From positions 1 through 64,000 of the forward strand of contig CANQDA010000008.1 in NCBI GenBank assembly GCA_947591155.1: a stretch of 64,000 bases of DNA, given 5' to 3'. The notes under the pieces were generated by a model, which did no database searches, was not told where the DNA came from, and saw nothing but the letters and a program-made list of their open reading frames with translations. Shown here piece by piece: positions 49,404 to 57,366 of this stretch. A program made the position numbers and the translations under genes. Within the stretch, counting starts at the first letter, position 1. Each line of letters starts with the position of its first letter. This DNA comes from an uncultured Lachnospiraceae bacterium. GTDB lineage: Bacteria; Bacillota; Clostridia; Lachnospirales; Lachnospiraceae.

Positions 49404-49786
49404 ATAAGGAGCAAGTCATAGAAATTGTCTGTGCCATCTTCCGCATGGTCTTCAAAATACTGCCTGACGATGTTCTTTGCATCTTTCATGGACAATACAG
49501 ACCTGTCACCATCTTCCCCGTGGTGTTCAAGCAGACCAGCATAAAAAATGGTGATTGCAGTTTTCGGAAGGTTGTCCATTCCAGACAATACGTTCTTCAA
49601 AAGCTGTGAGCGGACTGTAGCCTTCTGTTCATCGTTCATGTTCTCCGTGATCTCACTCTCAACAACTGCACCAGAAGTTTTTCCAAGGAATTCCCTCAAC
49701 TCCGTGATGCAGTCGCTGTAAAGTGAAGCTTCCACCGTGTACTCTAACTTGTAGTCTTTCCCGCCGATTGGCAAAATCTTATACAT
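49280..49786 (-). CDS. Tail assembly chaperone G-type
   Basis: 168 residues, ATG 49786 with GGGAGG upstream: MYKILPIGGKDYKLEYTVEA, then SLYSDCITELREFLGKTSGA, IFYAGLLEHHGEDGDRSVLS and YFEDHAEDGTDNFYDLLLIC. Matches Firmicutes tail assembly chaperones, located between major tail protein and tape measure as expected. Confidence 0.8.
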   Translation of the reverse strand: MYKILPIGGKDYKLEYTVEASLYSDCITELREFLGKTSGAVVESEITENMNDEQKATVRSQLLKNVLSGMDNLPKTAITIFYAGLLEHHGEDGDRSVLSMKDAKNIVRQYFEDHAEDGTDNFYDLLLICMEQIGADGFFKRTGMEKALTEGNKKIKEPQDHKKKASGN

Positions 49787-49816
49787 AAAAATTCCTCCCT
49801 TTCATTTTTACGTTTA

Positions 49817-50320
49817 TTATTCGTCCAGTTCCGGCAATGTAGGCTCGATACCAATATCAAATTCCTTGATTTCATCAATGGCGATAGTGATGGAACCTGT
49901 GTAGGTGGTGTTGTCGGAAAGTGAAGGAAGCGGAATCTTTGAACCAGGCTGACCTACCACGAAATAAGCTTCCTTGTCCGTAGGGTGCCATACCTCAAAC
50001 CATGTACGAAGATTCGTTTTCAATCCTTCCGCAGCTTCCTTCATCATCTTCTTGATGATAGGCTTGTTCTCTGGCGTGAAATGGAAGCTTACATCCCAGG
50101 AACCGCCAGTATCCTGTCTGCCTGCAATGTATCTGCTCTGCTGATCCTCCAGAGCGGATGCATCAATCGTTTCAGTGTCCAGCGTGATTTCGCCGATTTC
50201 TGTACATCTCGGAATCCAGTTGAACGCTTCTGGCTTTTGATTGCTAACTGTTTCCACAGCATAGCCAAACTTGATTCCAAGTGTACTGATTGCCGGAATT
50301 GCATTTGTTGCCTGTGCCAT
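49817..50320 (-). CDS. Major tail protein
   Basis: 167 residues, ATG 50320 with AAAGGAG upstream. MAQATNAIPAISTLGIKFGY, then EIGEITLDTETIDASALEDQ, WDVSFHFTPENKPIIKKMM, LRTWFEVWHPTDKEAYFVVG and YTGSITIAIDEIKEFDIGIE: the usual major tail tube protein pattern. Two leader copies (C and D) lie in the 5' region. Confidence 0.88.
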   Translation of the reverse strand: MAQATNAIPAISTLGIKFGYAVETVSNQKPEAFNWIPRCTEIGEITLDTETIDASALEDQQSRYIAGRQDTGGSWDVSFHFTPENKPIIKKMMKEAAEGLKTNLRTWFEVWHPTDKEAYFVVGQPGSKIPLPSLSDNTTYTGSITIAIDEIKEFDIGIEPTLPELDE

Positions 50321-50335
50321 TTTGCACTCCTTTCT

Positions 50336-50387
50336 ACCGCAAAACTTTTAGCGGTCAGCGACTGCCCCGTCTGGACAGCCGGTAAAA
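50336..50387 (-). other. Structured leader element, copy C (upstream of major tail protein)
   Basis: Coding-strand GGCTG/CAGTC with G.U second pair, then GCTGACC, ACCGC [TAAAAGTTTT] GCGGT stem, then the RBS AGAAAGGAG. The second stem shows compensation against copy E (ACCCC/GGGGT). Confidence 0.75.
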
Positions 50388-50412
50388 CAGAACGGGACGT
50401 AAAAACGCCCCG
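50386..50412 (-). terminator. Hairpin between leader copies D and C
   Basis: 10-bp stem AACGGGGCGT/ACGTCCCGTT with one wobble and TTTT loop, followed by CTGTTTTACC on the minus strand. Terminator-like. Coordinates approximate within 3 nt. Confidence 0.55.
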
Positions 50413-50420
50413 TTCATACT

Positions 50421-50475
50421 CCATGTAGCTTTTGATGGTTAGCGACTGCCTTTCGTGGTTCCGGCAGCCGGTATT
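50421..50475 (-). other. Structured leader element, copy D
   Basis: Coding-strand GGCTGCC/GGCAGTC with G.U second pair and 11-12 nt loop, then GCTAACC and a CCAT/ATGG stem with CAAAAGCTAC loop. No gene of its own immediately follows; copy C is 34 nt downstream. Confidence 0.75.
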
Positions 50476-50478
50476 AAG

Positions 50479-50504
50479 AAAAGGTGCCGAAATCGACACC
50501 TTTT
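50479..50504 (-). terminator. Terminator after Rha-type gene
   Basis: 11-bp stem AAAAGGTGTCG/CGGCACCTTTT with one wobble, loop ATTT, then CTTAAT on the minus strand. Overlaps the stop of the gene at 50503. Confidence 0.75.
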
Positions 50505-51168
50505 ACTCAATCATTTTTACTGCTTCTGTTGCTATAAACTGCTTTATCTGTTCGTATCCCCATCCGCATCCTATAAGACTGCTTACAAGCATCTCCATGC
50601 TCTGAACCTTGTTTAAATCCTCACAAGTGAAGAAATCCCTCAAATTTTCTTTTTCCTTCACACCGTAATCCTTTTCCAGTTCTTTTGCTGGCTTCCCAAA
50701 GATTGTTCTGTAAATAAGATTCGTGTAGTTTGGATAGGCAAATCTCTTGTTAGGACTTTCTGCAATTCTCATTTTGATCGTGTCTGTAAGAATGTGACGT
50801 ATTACAACTCCTTTATCCCTTTCAATCTGCCACTGCTGACGTTCGGTATAAATTCGCTGCAATTCTTCACGCATGGAGTTAAAAGCTTCTATGTAGCGCT
50901 CTTTAAACTCCATTGCTTTCTCACCTGTATAGCCCATGCACAACATTGAGAATCCATCTTCCGTTACAATGTATTCTTTCAATGTCTTATTTTGTTCCGA
51001 CTTGTAAGAGGATAACGCAAAATTGCGTTCTCTAAATTTCTCGGAACATTTCATTGATTCGATATCCCGAATAACGTCTGCATGGCGCTTTTCAAAAGTT
51101 TCTGCGATTTTTCTGCTTGTAGTGACAAGCCTTTCCTCATATCTCTTTCCGGTAATTTCTACTAACAT
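50503..51168 (-). CDS. Rha-family antirepressor/regulator
   Basis: 221 residues from ATG 51168. MLVEITGKRYEERLVTTSRK, then IAETFEKRHADVIRDIESMK, KTLKEYIVTEDGFSMLCMGY and TGEKAMEFKERYIEAFNSM: the Rha/BRO-like N-terminal domain. C-terminal segment (NLRDFFTCEDLNKVQSMEML, CGWGYEQIKQFI) matches the sister gene at 51947. Two Rha genes flank the holin/tail terminator pair. Confidence 0.82.
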   Translation of the reverse strand: MLVEITGKRYEERLVTTSRKIAETFEKRHADVIRDIESMKCSEKFRERNFALSSYKSEQNKTLKEYIVTEDGFSMLCMGYTGEKAMEFKERYIEAFNSMREELQRIYTERQQWQIERDKGVVIRHILTDTIKMRIAESPNKRFAYPNYTNLIYRTIFGKPAKELEKDYGVKEKENLRDFFTCEDLNKVQSMEMLVSSLIGCGWGYEQIKQFIATEAVKMIE

Positions 51169-51215
51169 AAACTCAATCATCCTTTCCTGGTTTATTTTTT
51201 GTAGTATTCATTTAC

Positions 51216-51473
51216 TTACTGCTTCTGTTGCTTGATGATCTGGTCTGCTCCGGTACTTGCCAGACCGGATACAATGCCGCAAGCAAGTGCATTTATGATG
51301 TTGTCAGCCGGGAAATCTGGAATGGTGTACATACCGACCACTCCCAGGACTGCACCTACCACCCCGACAACAACAGGAATCCACTTGTTATCTAGCGGTG
51401 TAGCCTTTGCAATCATTCCGCAGAGATAACAGATCACCGTGATTCCCACAAATCCTGCTACTCCAAAATCCAT
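51216..51473 (-). CDS. Hol44-like phage holin
   Basis: 85 residues. MDFGVAGFVGITVICYLCGM, a hydrophilic link DNKWIP, then VVVGVVGAVLGVVGMYTIPD, NIINALACGIVSGLASTGAD: three membrane helices, matching the Hol44 holin family. Partner of the endolysin at 53619, though separated from it by connector genes. RBS GGAAG. Confidence 0.85.
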   Translation of the reverse strand: MDFGVAGFVGITVICYLCGMIAKATPLDNKWIPVVVGVVGAVLGVVGMYTIPDFPADNIINALACGIVSGLASTGADQIIKQQKQ

Positions 51474-51504
51474 TTTAATCACTTCCCTTCCATAAAAATA
51501 AGAC

Positions 51505-51915
51505 CTACGCTCCCGTGGTCTCTCCTAATAACTGCCCCGTATATACCCTGCTGTATCTGCTTACAACCCTTTTTATCCTGCTATCAATATTGTCCAGAAC
51601 CTCCGGCCCGAACGTGCGCCGAAATCCCATGCCCACCATGCACTTGTGAATCGCACTGTCAATGTCATAGGCATCGTTCTGGGCAAAGATACCGTCCGCA
51701 AAAGCTTCCGTCTGGAATGACAGGTTCACGGAGCATTCATTCCCTTCCAAATCCGAACGGTCTGTCGGCATTCCCATAAGCAGGAGCCTGGCGTATTTCC
51801 CTTTTGCGATGGTTTCGCTTGCGTTCATTGACAAGTTTCCCTCGCCCACGATAGGCTCTATTTCTTTCTGGAACCTCTCAAAAACTTTCAGACTTGGATT
51901 GTCAACTACAATCAA
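51505..51915 (-). CDS. Tail terminator/tail completion protein
   Basis: 136 residues if started at TTG 51915 (AGGGGTGG upstream), giving MIVVDNPSLKVFERFQKEIE. Contains RLLLMGMPTDRSDLEGNECS and FQTEAFADGIFAQNDAYDID: pattern of head-tail joining proteins (HK97 gp10/SPP1 gp17-type). Overlaps the Rha gene upstream by an alternative longer frame, so the start is uncertain. Confidence 0.7.
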   Translation of the reverse strand: MIVVDNPSLKVFERFQKEIEPIVGEGNLSMNASETIAKGKYARLLLMGMPTDRSDLEGNECSVNLSFQTEAFADGIFAQNDAYDIDSAIHKCMVGMGFRRTFGPEVLDNIDSRIKRVVSRYSRVYTGQLLGETTGA

Positions 51916-51946
51916 GGTGACCACCCCTTTCATTAAATCATAAAAT

Positions 51947-52660
51947 TTAACCTGCAATCAGTTTTCTACTGCTATTCGTGATAAATGACTTCACATCATC
52001 GTATCCCCATCCGCAGTCTACAAGTCCGCTGACTATCATTTCAACAGATTTTACCTTTGCAAGTTCCTCCTGCGAAAAACAATCTCGGAGATTATCCTGC
52101 TTTGTGATTCCGTATTCTTCCCTTAACTGCTTTGCGGATTTCTCGAAAACTGCTCTGTAAACCAAGTCAGTGTATGTAGAGTATGCGTGATTGTGCATAC
52201 GATCATCTTCTCCACTTTCTTTCAAGGCTTTCGTAAATGCTTGGCGGATAACAATGCCTTTTTCCCTCTCGATCAGTTTTCCTTTGAGAAGTTCTTCCAT
52301 CTGGTTAAACTGATTTATGTATGCAAGCTTAAATCGCATGGCCCTTTCGCCAGAAAAGCCCATAACCAAAAGAGTAAATCCATCTTTTGTCATAAGGTAC
52401 TCTTTGTATGTTCTTCCGTTTTCAGCTTTGTACTCTGACGGAATGAAGTATTTTTCAAGGTGGTGCTCCCCACCTTCCGTTAAATCCTGTAAAATACCCC
52501 TATTTTTTACTTCTTCTCCTCTCGCTCTTTCTGTTACGGCGATTCTTCCCTCTATTGCATACAATACTTCTTTGTGTTCTTTCCCAAATGTTTCCGCAAT
52601 ATCTCTACTGCTTACAACAATCGTTTCTCTTTTGTTAATCTTCATCATTTCTACTAACAT
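51947..52660 (-). CDS. Rha-family antirepressor/regulator
   Basis: 237 residues from ATG 52660 (AAGGAGG upstream). VEMMKINKRETIVVSSRDIA, ETFGKEHKEVLYAIEGRI, RTYKEYLMTKDGFTLLVMGF, SGERAMRFKLAYINQFNQM are the Rha core; C-terminus GWGYDDVKSFITNSSRK. Closely similar to 50503-51168, probably a duplication. Confidence 0.84.
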   Translation of the reverse strand: MLVEMMKINKRETIVVSSRDIAETFGKEHKEVLYAIEGRIAVTERARGEEVKNRGILQDLTEGGEHHLEKYFIPSEYKAENGRTYKEYLMTKDGFTLLVMGFSGERAMRFKLAYINQFNQMEELLKGKLIEREKGIVIRQAFTKALKESGEDDRMHNHAYSTYTDLVYRAVFEKSAKQLREEYGITKQDNLRDCFSQEELAKVKSVEMIVSGLVDCGWGYDDVKSFITNSSRKLIAG

Positions 52661-52702
52661 ACCATTTTCCTCCTTCATGGCTTATTTATAGTTTGATAGG
52701 TT

Positions 52703-53221
52703 TTATGAAGAAAATACTTCCCGTGCAATCTCTTGTATCCTTGCCCTGATTTCAACCGAGGCACTATAAACGGGCATGGCGGCTTGAGTACCGTAAGACC
52801 TTACGTATTCCCCCGTGTCCGCCTGATAGTACCAGAATTCCTCTTTGCCGTGACCTTTCCCGTAAGAACCGATTGTGTAACCAAATTCCTCTCCTTTTGG
52901 ATGTGGGCTTGTTCCGGCTGGAGTGTTGTAGAAAATTCCTGACCCGAATTCAATCCAGAGGCATCCCCGACCTTCAACTATCAATTCCGCCTGTGAATAC
53001 TCTCCAAAAGAATTCAGCTTTATATAGGTGTTGTGATTCTTGTCCGAATCTCCCTTTGCGGCGCTTATCCTTTGGTCAATCACCGGAATACCGACTTCCG
53101 CAAGCCTGCGCACAAACAGGTCATTTTTACTTTTCAATCTTTCCTTATACTGGTTCAGTTCATCAATAGCCTGCCTTATTGAACTCTGGGAAAGACTCAT
53201 CTTTATCGTCCTATTAGCCAT
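52703..53221 (-). CDS. HK97 gp10-like tail completion protein
   Basis: 172 residues. MANRTIKMSLSQSSIRQAID, then LFVRRLAEVGIPVIDQRISA, IEFGSGIFYNTPAGTSPHPK, and C-terminal VYSASVEIRARIQEIAREVF. IEFG(S/T)GI...G.HP is the gp10/minor tail signature. Sits between head closure and tail terminator genes as expected. Confidence 0.85.
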   Translation of the reverse strand: MANRTIKMSLSQSSIRQAIDELNQYKERLKSKNDLFVRRLAEVGIPVIDQRISAAKGDSDKNHNTYIKLNSFGEYSQAELIVEGRGCLWIEFGSGIFYNTPAGTSPHPKGEEFGYTIGSYGKGHGKEEFWYYQADTGEYVRSYGTQAAMPVYSASVEIRARIQEIAREVFSS

Positions 53222-53223
53222 AA

Positions 53224-53622
53224 TCACGCCCCTTGAATCTTTGAAATCCCGAACCTTGCTACCAGTGACTTCTGACTGTCTAAAATCTTTTTCAGGACGT
53301 AATCAGGCGGAACGATTGCTTCCCCGTTTTCCGTCAGGCTCACGTTCCCATCATCGTCAAGCTGCGGCTCCCGGTCTACCCACAAAACATCGTCCTCCGC
53401 AAACTCGAATGTATTGTATCTGTCTTTCATCTTGTCCCGTGTGATATACCTGTCATAGTCTGGGATAATTCCAGCTGCTACATCATCAGGAGATCCACTT
53501 GTACTGGATACGGTATAGTGTTTTAAAACCGGCTTCCCATAGACAGGAATGTGCATTCCGTTCACCAGCTTTTCCGTCCGCTTGCAGAACCATATCTTTT
53601 GCCGGATTCTGTTTAGGCTCAT
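53224..53622 (-). CDS. Head closure protein
   Basis: 132 residues from ATG 53622 (AGAGGTG upstream): MSLNRIRQKIWFCKRTEKLV, then HYTVSSTSGSPDDVAAGIIP, VLWVDREP and SLVARFGISKIQGA. Matches the SPP1 gp16/HK97-like head-closure family in position and pattern. Start overlaps the endolysin stop. Confidence 0.7.
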   Translation of the reverse strand: MSLNRIRQKIWFCKRTEKLVNGMHIPVYGKPVLKHYTVSSTSGSPDDVAAGIIPDYDRYITRDKMKDRYNTFEFAEDDVLWVDREPQLDDDGNVSLTENGEAIVPPDYVLKKILDSQKSLVARFGISKIQGA

Positions 53623-54716
53623 GCGATCACCTCTGCGTAATTCAGGCAAATCCAGGCATCCACGGTCTTTCCTTTGTACATCTGTTTGGACTTGAGCCTG
53701 CCCCATTTCCCAATCTTTCCAGAAGAATTGATCTTACCGTTTTCCTCTTCCACGATGGTGTAAACACCCTCCGGGATATACCCGATCTTGTCATGGCTGA
53801 TACTTGCCCCAGTCCTCATGTACAGATTCTCAATGCGGACACGCACCTTGTATTCTCCGCAATCCTTTTTAGGCTTTTCAACCTTACCGGTCGGATAAAC
53901 CTTGTTCCCAGCAGAATCAAATGCACTATATCCAGGATGTTCGTCCACATATTTCTTGGCATTCTCCAAGACCGAAAATGCAATGACCTGGCTGTTCGAA
54001 TCTTCCCAAGTTTTTCGTATACGGTATAACTCATCTTTCTTTTCTTCCGTGGTAGTATTGACTTGTTCTGCAGGCCTCTGTGCTTCTACTGGCTTACTTC
54101 CAGAAACAGGAACACCTAAAAATTCCGCAATGCACTCTGCATCCAATCTGGCAAGCTTCCTTAAGTTGCTGTCATCCATCAGCCATGCACTTGCATACTT
54201 ATTTGTGTGGAAAGAATGCTCCACGATGATTCCAGGGACCCCAACAGACCATGCGCCATTCAATACGCCATAGTAATTGTCATCCTTCTTCCCGTTTTTA
54301 TCACGGTCAGAACCAGCCAATTTGGAATAAGTCTGCGCACCGTTTACGCCCATCAGCTGCTCAATCCTGGGAGCAATCATGTCCGCAAGTTGCCTTGACC
54401 TTTCGTCAACTTCAGTACCGGAACGGCTCACATAGTAAATAGCAACTACCCTGCTTACGCTTTCCGTACCGCAGGCATTGCTATGGTTACTAACGAACGC
54501 ATCGCAGCCTTTCGCTTTCTTGCCCCTGGCGGACAGGCTGGGATCCTCATCAATGCTGTTCCTGGTAAGCGCCACTTCAATTCCCATGCTTTCCAGTTCC
54601 GCTTTTTCATACATGGTCAGCTGCCACGTCATTGCGGATTCATAATATCCGCTTGTGGCTCCTGCATTATACCGGCTCCCATAATGCCCGGGGTCTAAAC
54701 ACACTTTCTTTGCCAT
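53619..54716 (-). CDS. N-acetylmuramoyl-L-alanine amidase endolysin
   Basis: 365 residues. Amidase_3 catalytic domain at 1-200: Zn ligands in CLDPGHYG (H11), YESAM, SNHSN and a final Glu in GIIVEHSFHTN. The C-terminus (IENLYMRTGASISHDKIGYI, KIGKWGRLKSKQMYKGKTVD, WICLNYAEVIA) is an SH3b wall-binding domain, with a short repeat region between. Cleaves murein amide bonds during lysis. Unusual location, embedded among structural genes rather than after the tail. Confidence 0.93.
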   Translation of the reverse strand: MAKKVCLDPGHYGSRYNAGATSGYYESAMTWQLTMYEKAELESMGIEVALTRNSIDEDPSLSARGKKAKGCDAFVSNHSNACGTESVSRVVAIYYVSRSGTEVDERSRQLADMIAPRIEQLMGVNGAQTYSKLAGSDRDKNGKKDDNYYGVLNGAWSVGVPGIIVEHSFHTNKYASAWLMDDSNLRKLARLDAECIAEFLGVPVSGSKPVEAQRPAEQVNTTTEEKKDELYRIRKTWEDSNSQVIAFSVLENAKKYVDEHPGYSAFDSAGNKVYPTGKVEKPKKDCGEYKVRVRIENLYMRTGASISHDKIGYIPEGVYTIVEEENGKINSSGKIGKWGRLKSKQMYKGKTVDAWICLNYAEVIA

Positions 54717-54734
54717 AAAAACCTCTCCTTTTCT

Positions 54735-55121
54735 TTACGAAACAACCCTGCATAACTCAATCGGCACAACGCCAATCGCTTTATCGCCAAGTACTTTATA
54801 AGCATCTCTGAATATTTCTTCTCCATAATCCGCAAGCAGATTGCAGCACCATTCCTCCGCTTCAATCCAGTACCTTTTCTTGACCATCCTGTGTAATTGC
54901 GGAAGCAGGTCGTAAGAAACCATCGCGCTATGCCCTAATTCATGAATCAGCACCCTTGTCAACAGTTCCCCGTGTAATGCGCTTGAAAGATATATAGTCT
55001 GTGTGGAAGAATCCGTCACGCCAAGCGTGTACGAATCAGTCCTGTCTATCAAAACGGGGTCAGACGGATATGTGAAGCGTACCGTCCATTCCAGTTCGTT
55101 CATTTCAAAATGTGTCAGCAT
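54735..55121 (-). CDS. Zinc metallopeptidase-like protein (HELGH)
   Basis: 128 residues. Active motif TRVLIHELGHSAMVS (HExxH), preceded by YLSSALHGELLTR. Beta-rich N-terminus. AGGTGATGAT upstream of ATG 55121. Small gluzincin-type peptidase; may act on murein cross-links or host proteins. Adjacent second HExxH gene suggests a pair. Confidence 0.8.
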   Translation of the reverse strand: MLTHFEMNELEWTVRFTYPSDPVLIDRTDSYTLGVTDSSTQTIYLSSALHGELLTRVLIHELGHSAMVSYDLLPQLHRMVKKRYWIEAEEWCCNLLADYGEEIFRDAYKVLGDKAIGVVPIELCRVVS

Positions 55122-55129
55122 ATCATCAC

Positions 55130-55471
55130 CTACAACAAATCAAGTTCTTTGAAAGCCTTAAAAATCTTAGGAGATTGTATTGCAAGCCAATCTATAAGTT
55201 CCTCATTTTCTGCATAATCGCTATGGCTTCTCAATCCCGATTCCCCGAAAAACGCATGAAAGACTTCATGGCGTGCAACTTTCTTTTTGTATTCCTCAAA
55301 ATTATCCACACGCATGACTTCATCTTCTGTATATTTGCAATCATTTAAAATGATTTTCTTTGAATACTGTTCGCAAATTCCATCGCATTCCTTAAGCTTC
55401 GGATTCTCTGTTTCTGACTGCACTAAAATCTCATAGTCTGTTCCTAGAATATTTACCGTGCAATTTTCCAT
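55130..55471 (-). CDS. ImmA/IrrE-like metallopeptidase (HEVFH)
   Basis: 113 residues, from ATG 55471 (GGGAGG upstream): NCTVNILGTDYEILVQSETE, then VARHEVFHAFFGESGLRSHS (HExxH), AENEELIDWLAIQSPKIFKA. Resembles the short ImmA/COG2856 metallopeptidases. In phages, IrrE/ImmA proteins cleave repressors. Could therefore act on the S24 repressor or a partner. Confidence 0.75.
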   Translation of the reverse strand: MENCTVNILGTDYEILVQSETENPKLKECDGICEQYSKKIILNDCKYTEDEVMRVDNFEEYKKKVARHEVFHAFFGESGLRSHSDYAENEELIDWLAIQSPKIFKAFKELDLL

Positions 55472-55490
55472 ATTTCCTCCCAAAGAAAAA

Positions 55491-55515
55491 CTCCGCAGGC
55501 ATTAAGCCCACGGAG
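55491..55515 (-). terminator. Terminator downstream of 55526-56242
   Basis: Minus-strand stem CTCCG (plus inner GGC/GCC) closed by CGGAG, followed by TTTTTCTTT. Separates the structural gene from the metallopeptidase pair. Confidence 0.75.
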
Positions 55516-55525
55516 CCTTTATTTT

Positions 55526-56242
55526 TTATGCCGGAAGCTGTTGCGCAAACTGTGTAAGTCTTTGCTTCATCTTCGCCTTATCCTGTGTATCTGCACCACC
55601 GTAAATCTTTCGTACCATTTCCTCTACATCGTCCCACGCTTCATCCGCAGTGCTTTTCATCATTTTCTGATTTTCCGGTGTGGGATTTTCCGTGTAGTGC
55701 TTCCTAGCAGCCCTATAATTTTCATACGAGCGTCCATAACGGGAGCCTTCATTGTCACCGCCACGGCCGCCTTCTCCATAACTGTTTCTGCCATTCATTT
55801 CCATTCCACGATTTCCATCAGTGTACCCCATCCCAAAATGCACATTGCGCAGCCTGGGGTCTTGCCGATAATCCTGCATATACTCTTCTTCATCCCACGG
55901 CATAGGCATGTATCCCATCCTCATGCTTCTTCCTCTGCCCTTTGGGGCGAATCTTCCATTGGAATAACGGTTACGGTTGTAGAAACGCCGCTCACCCTCT
56001 TCATCTCCGTACTCTTCTTTCATCTGGCGCAGAAGATATTTGGATTCTTCCTCTTCCTCTTTTTCGGATTCCTCCATCGCCTTGGAAATCCTAGCAAAAT
56101 ATTCCGCCTCACAAAGTTTTTCAAGAATTTCTGCTTGCTTTTCTGCTATTCCAACGTTCATATTTTCAATGCCTTTATCAACGTCGCAGCTAAAATCTTC
56201 TGCGATTTTCTCAATCGCATTGTGCATATGCTTAATGTGCAT
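55526..56242 (-). CDS. Gly/Arg-rich phage structural-region protein
   Basis: 238 residues. N-terminal coiled coil (MHIKHMHNAIEKIAEDFSCD, EKQAEILEKLCEAEYFARIS), acidic stretch, then a Gly/Arg/Asn-rich disordered middle (NRYSNGRFAPKGRGRSMRMG, GRNSYGEGGRGGDNEGSRYG) and a helical tail (STADEAWDDVEEMVRKIYGG). GGAG upstream. Likely a head or tail accessory protein; not recognised. Confidence 0.5.
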   Translation of the reverse strand: MHIKHMHNAIEKIAEDFSCDVDKGIENMNVGIAEKQAEILEKLCEAEYFARISKAMEESEKEEEEESKYLLRQMKEEYGDEEGERRFYNRNRYSNGRFAPKGRGRSMRMGYMPMPWDEEEYMQDYRQDPRLRNVHFGMGYTDGNRGMEMNGRNSYGEGGRGGDNEGSRYGRSYENYRAARKHYTENPTPENQKMMKSTADEAWDDVEEMVRKIYGGADTQDKAKMKQRLTQFAQQLPA

Positions 56243-56247
56243 AATCA

Positions 56248-57081
56248 CTACTTCTCCTTTCCAATATGAGTCAGTGCTTCTAATGGAGACATATCATACT
56301 TATAAATCCTTTGATAAACAGTTTTGTAGTTTACTCCGTATATTTCGCACCATTCTTTTAATCTCTTTCTCTCGTTGTTTATCTCAATATACAAAGTATT
56401 TCTTTTGTTTTTCGCTTGATTTTCAAGCGGAATCCAACAACAATTATTAGGGCAATAATTTCCATTTACATCTTTTCTTTCTATGGAATATCCGTCTTTG
56501 TAACCATTTTCTAAAGACCATTTATAGAAATTATCAAAATCAAGCCACTCTTCACAAATCGTTATACCACGTTCACCATAGTCTTTATACGACCGCATTT
56601 TCTGGTTGAAACATCTGCTTTTCATTCCAATCCATTTAGAATATATCTTTGTTTTTCTACCAGCCATGCTGTTGGATTCGCCAATTCTCTTTTTGTGTAT
56701 GCATTTGCAAGTCGCTTCATTCTTCTTAATGTTTGATGCTGCAGATTGATTGATTTTCCCACAATGCTTACACTTGCAATTCCAGTATATCTTTCCACTC
56801 TTCTTTCCAAATAAGGAAACAACAATTATATCTTCATTTTCGTATCCGGTTATGTCTTGAAATTTCCCTTTATTCTCTTTCCTTAAGCATCCACAGGATT
56901 TTGTTTTTCCGCTAGTCAAATAATGCGTGCATACAACTACGTTGTTTCCGCAATCGCACTTACAATTCCATGCGTTTTGGTCTCCCTTTTTCCCAGCGTA
57001 GGATTCAACATAAAGTTTTCCGTATCTTTCCCCTGTTATGTCGACAAAATTATGTGGAACGTTTCCTTTCTTGAACGGCAT
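56248..57081 (-). CDS. HNH homing endonuclease-like protein with zinc-ribbon N-terminus
   Basis: 277 residues. N-terminal treble-clef/ribbon repeats (ITGERYGKLYVESYAGKKGD, WNCKCDCGNNVVVC, SCGCLRKEN, WNCKCKHCGKINQ). HNH core: WIGMKSRCFNQKMRSYKDYG, ERGITICEEWLDFDNFYKWS, YSIERKDVNGNYCPNNCCWI, then a C-terminal HTH (YKTVYQRIYKYDMSPLEALT). Matches the phage AP2/HNH homing endonuclease style. Divergent from an RHH gene with a shared symmetric operator, so its expression is probably controlled. Confidence 0.85.
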   Translation of the reverse strand: MPFKKGNVPHNFVDITGERYGKLYVESYAGKKGDQNAWNCKCDCGNNVVVCTHYLTSGKTKSCGCLRKENKGKFQDITGYENEDIIVVSLFGKKSGKIYWNCKCKHCGKINQSAASNIKKNEATCKCIHKKRIGESNSMAGRKTKIYSKWIGMKSRCFNQKMRSYKDYGERGITICEEWLDFDNFYKWSLENGYKDGYSIERKDVNGNYCPNNCCWIPLENQAKNKRNTLYIEINNERKRLKEWCEIYGVNYKTVYQRIYKYDMSPLEALTHIGKEK

Positions 57082-57110
57082 ATCTTTCTCCTCTTTTAAA
57101 CTTATTTAAT

Positions 57111-57174
57111 CTTAATTAAGTATAACATATTTTCTACTTGATTTCAAGAAAAATATGTGTTAAACTTAATTAAA
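57111..57174. promoter_or_regulatory. 64-bp symmetric operator between HNH and RHH genes
   Basis: Three palindromes CTTAATTAAG (57111-57120), CTTGATTTCAAG (57137-57148) and CTTAATTAAA (57165-57174). The outer two are exactly equidistant (27 bp) from the centre of the middle one at 57142.5. Flanks also pair imperfectly. A control site for the RHH protein is the obvious reading. Confidence 0.75.
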
Positions 57175-57195
57175 TTGAAGAAAGGATTTTTTGCT

Positions 57196-57366
57196 ATGTC
57201 GAGTGATGAATTAAAAAACCGGGTAAGGTTTTCTACTACACTTTCAAAGGAAACCGAAAAAGCGTTAAAGGATTATTCCAAATCAACAATGATTCCAATA
57301 AGCAAAATACTTGATGTCGCAATAACGCAGTACATCAAATGCGCCGAAAAGAAAAATAGCAATTAG
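57196..57366 (+). CDS. Ribbon-helix-helix protein (Arc/CopG-like)
   Basis: 56 residues: MSSDELKNRVRFSTTLSKET, then EKALKDYSKSTMIPISKILD and a C-terminal helix. The N-terminal RVRFSTTLSKET strand is the DNA-binding ribbon; KALKDYS...I..S is the helix pair. Plus strand, AAGGA 9 nt upstream. Its operator at 57111-57174 is divergent from the HNH gene. It likely autoregulates and represses the HNH gene. Confidence 0.8.
   Translation: MSSDELKNRVRFSTTLSKETEKALKDYSKSTMIPISKILDVAITQYIKCAEKKNSN

Noticed and set aside
55541..56269. Long plus-strand ORF antisense to 55526-56242
   Set aside because: Low-complexity antisense reading of a Gly/Arg-rich gene; no ribosome site.
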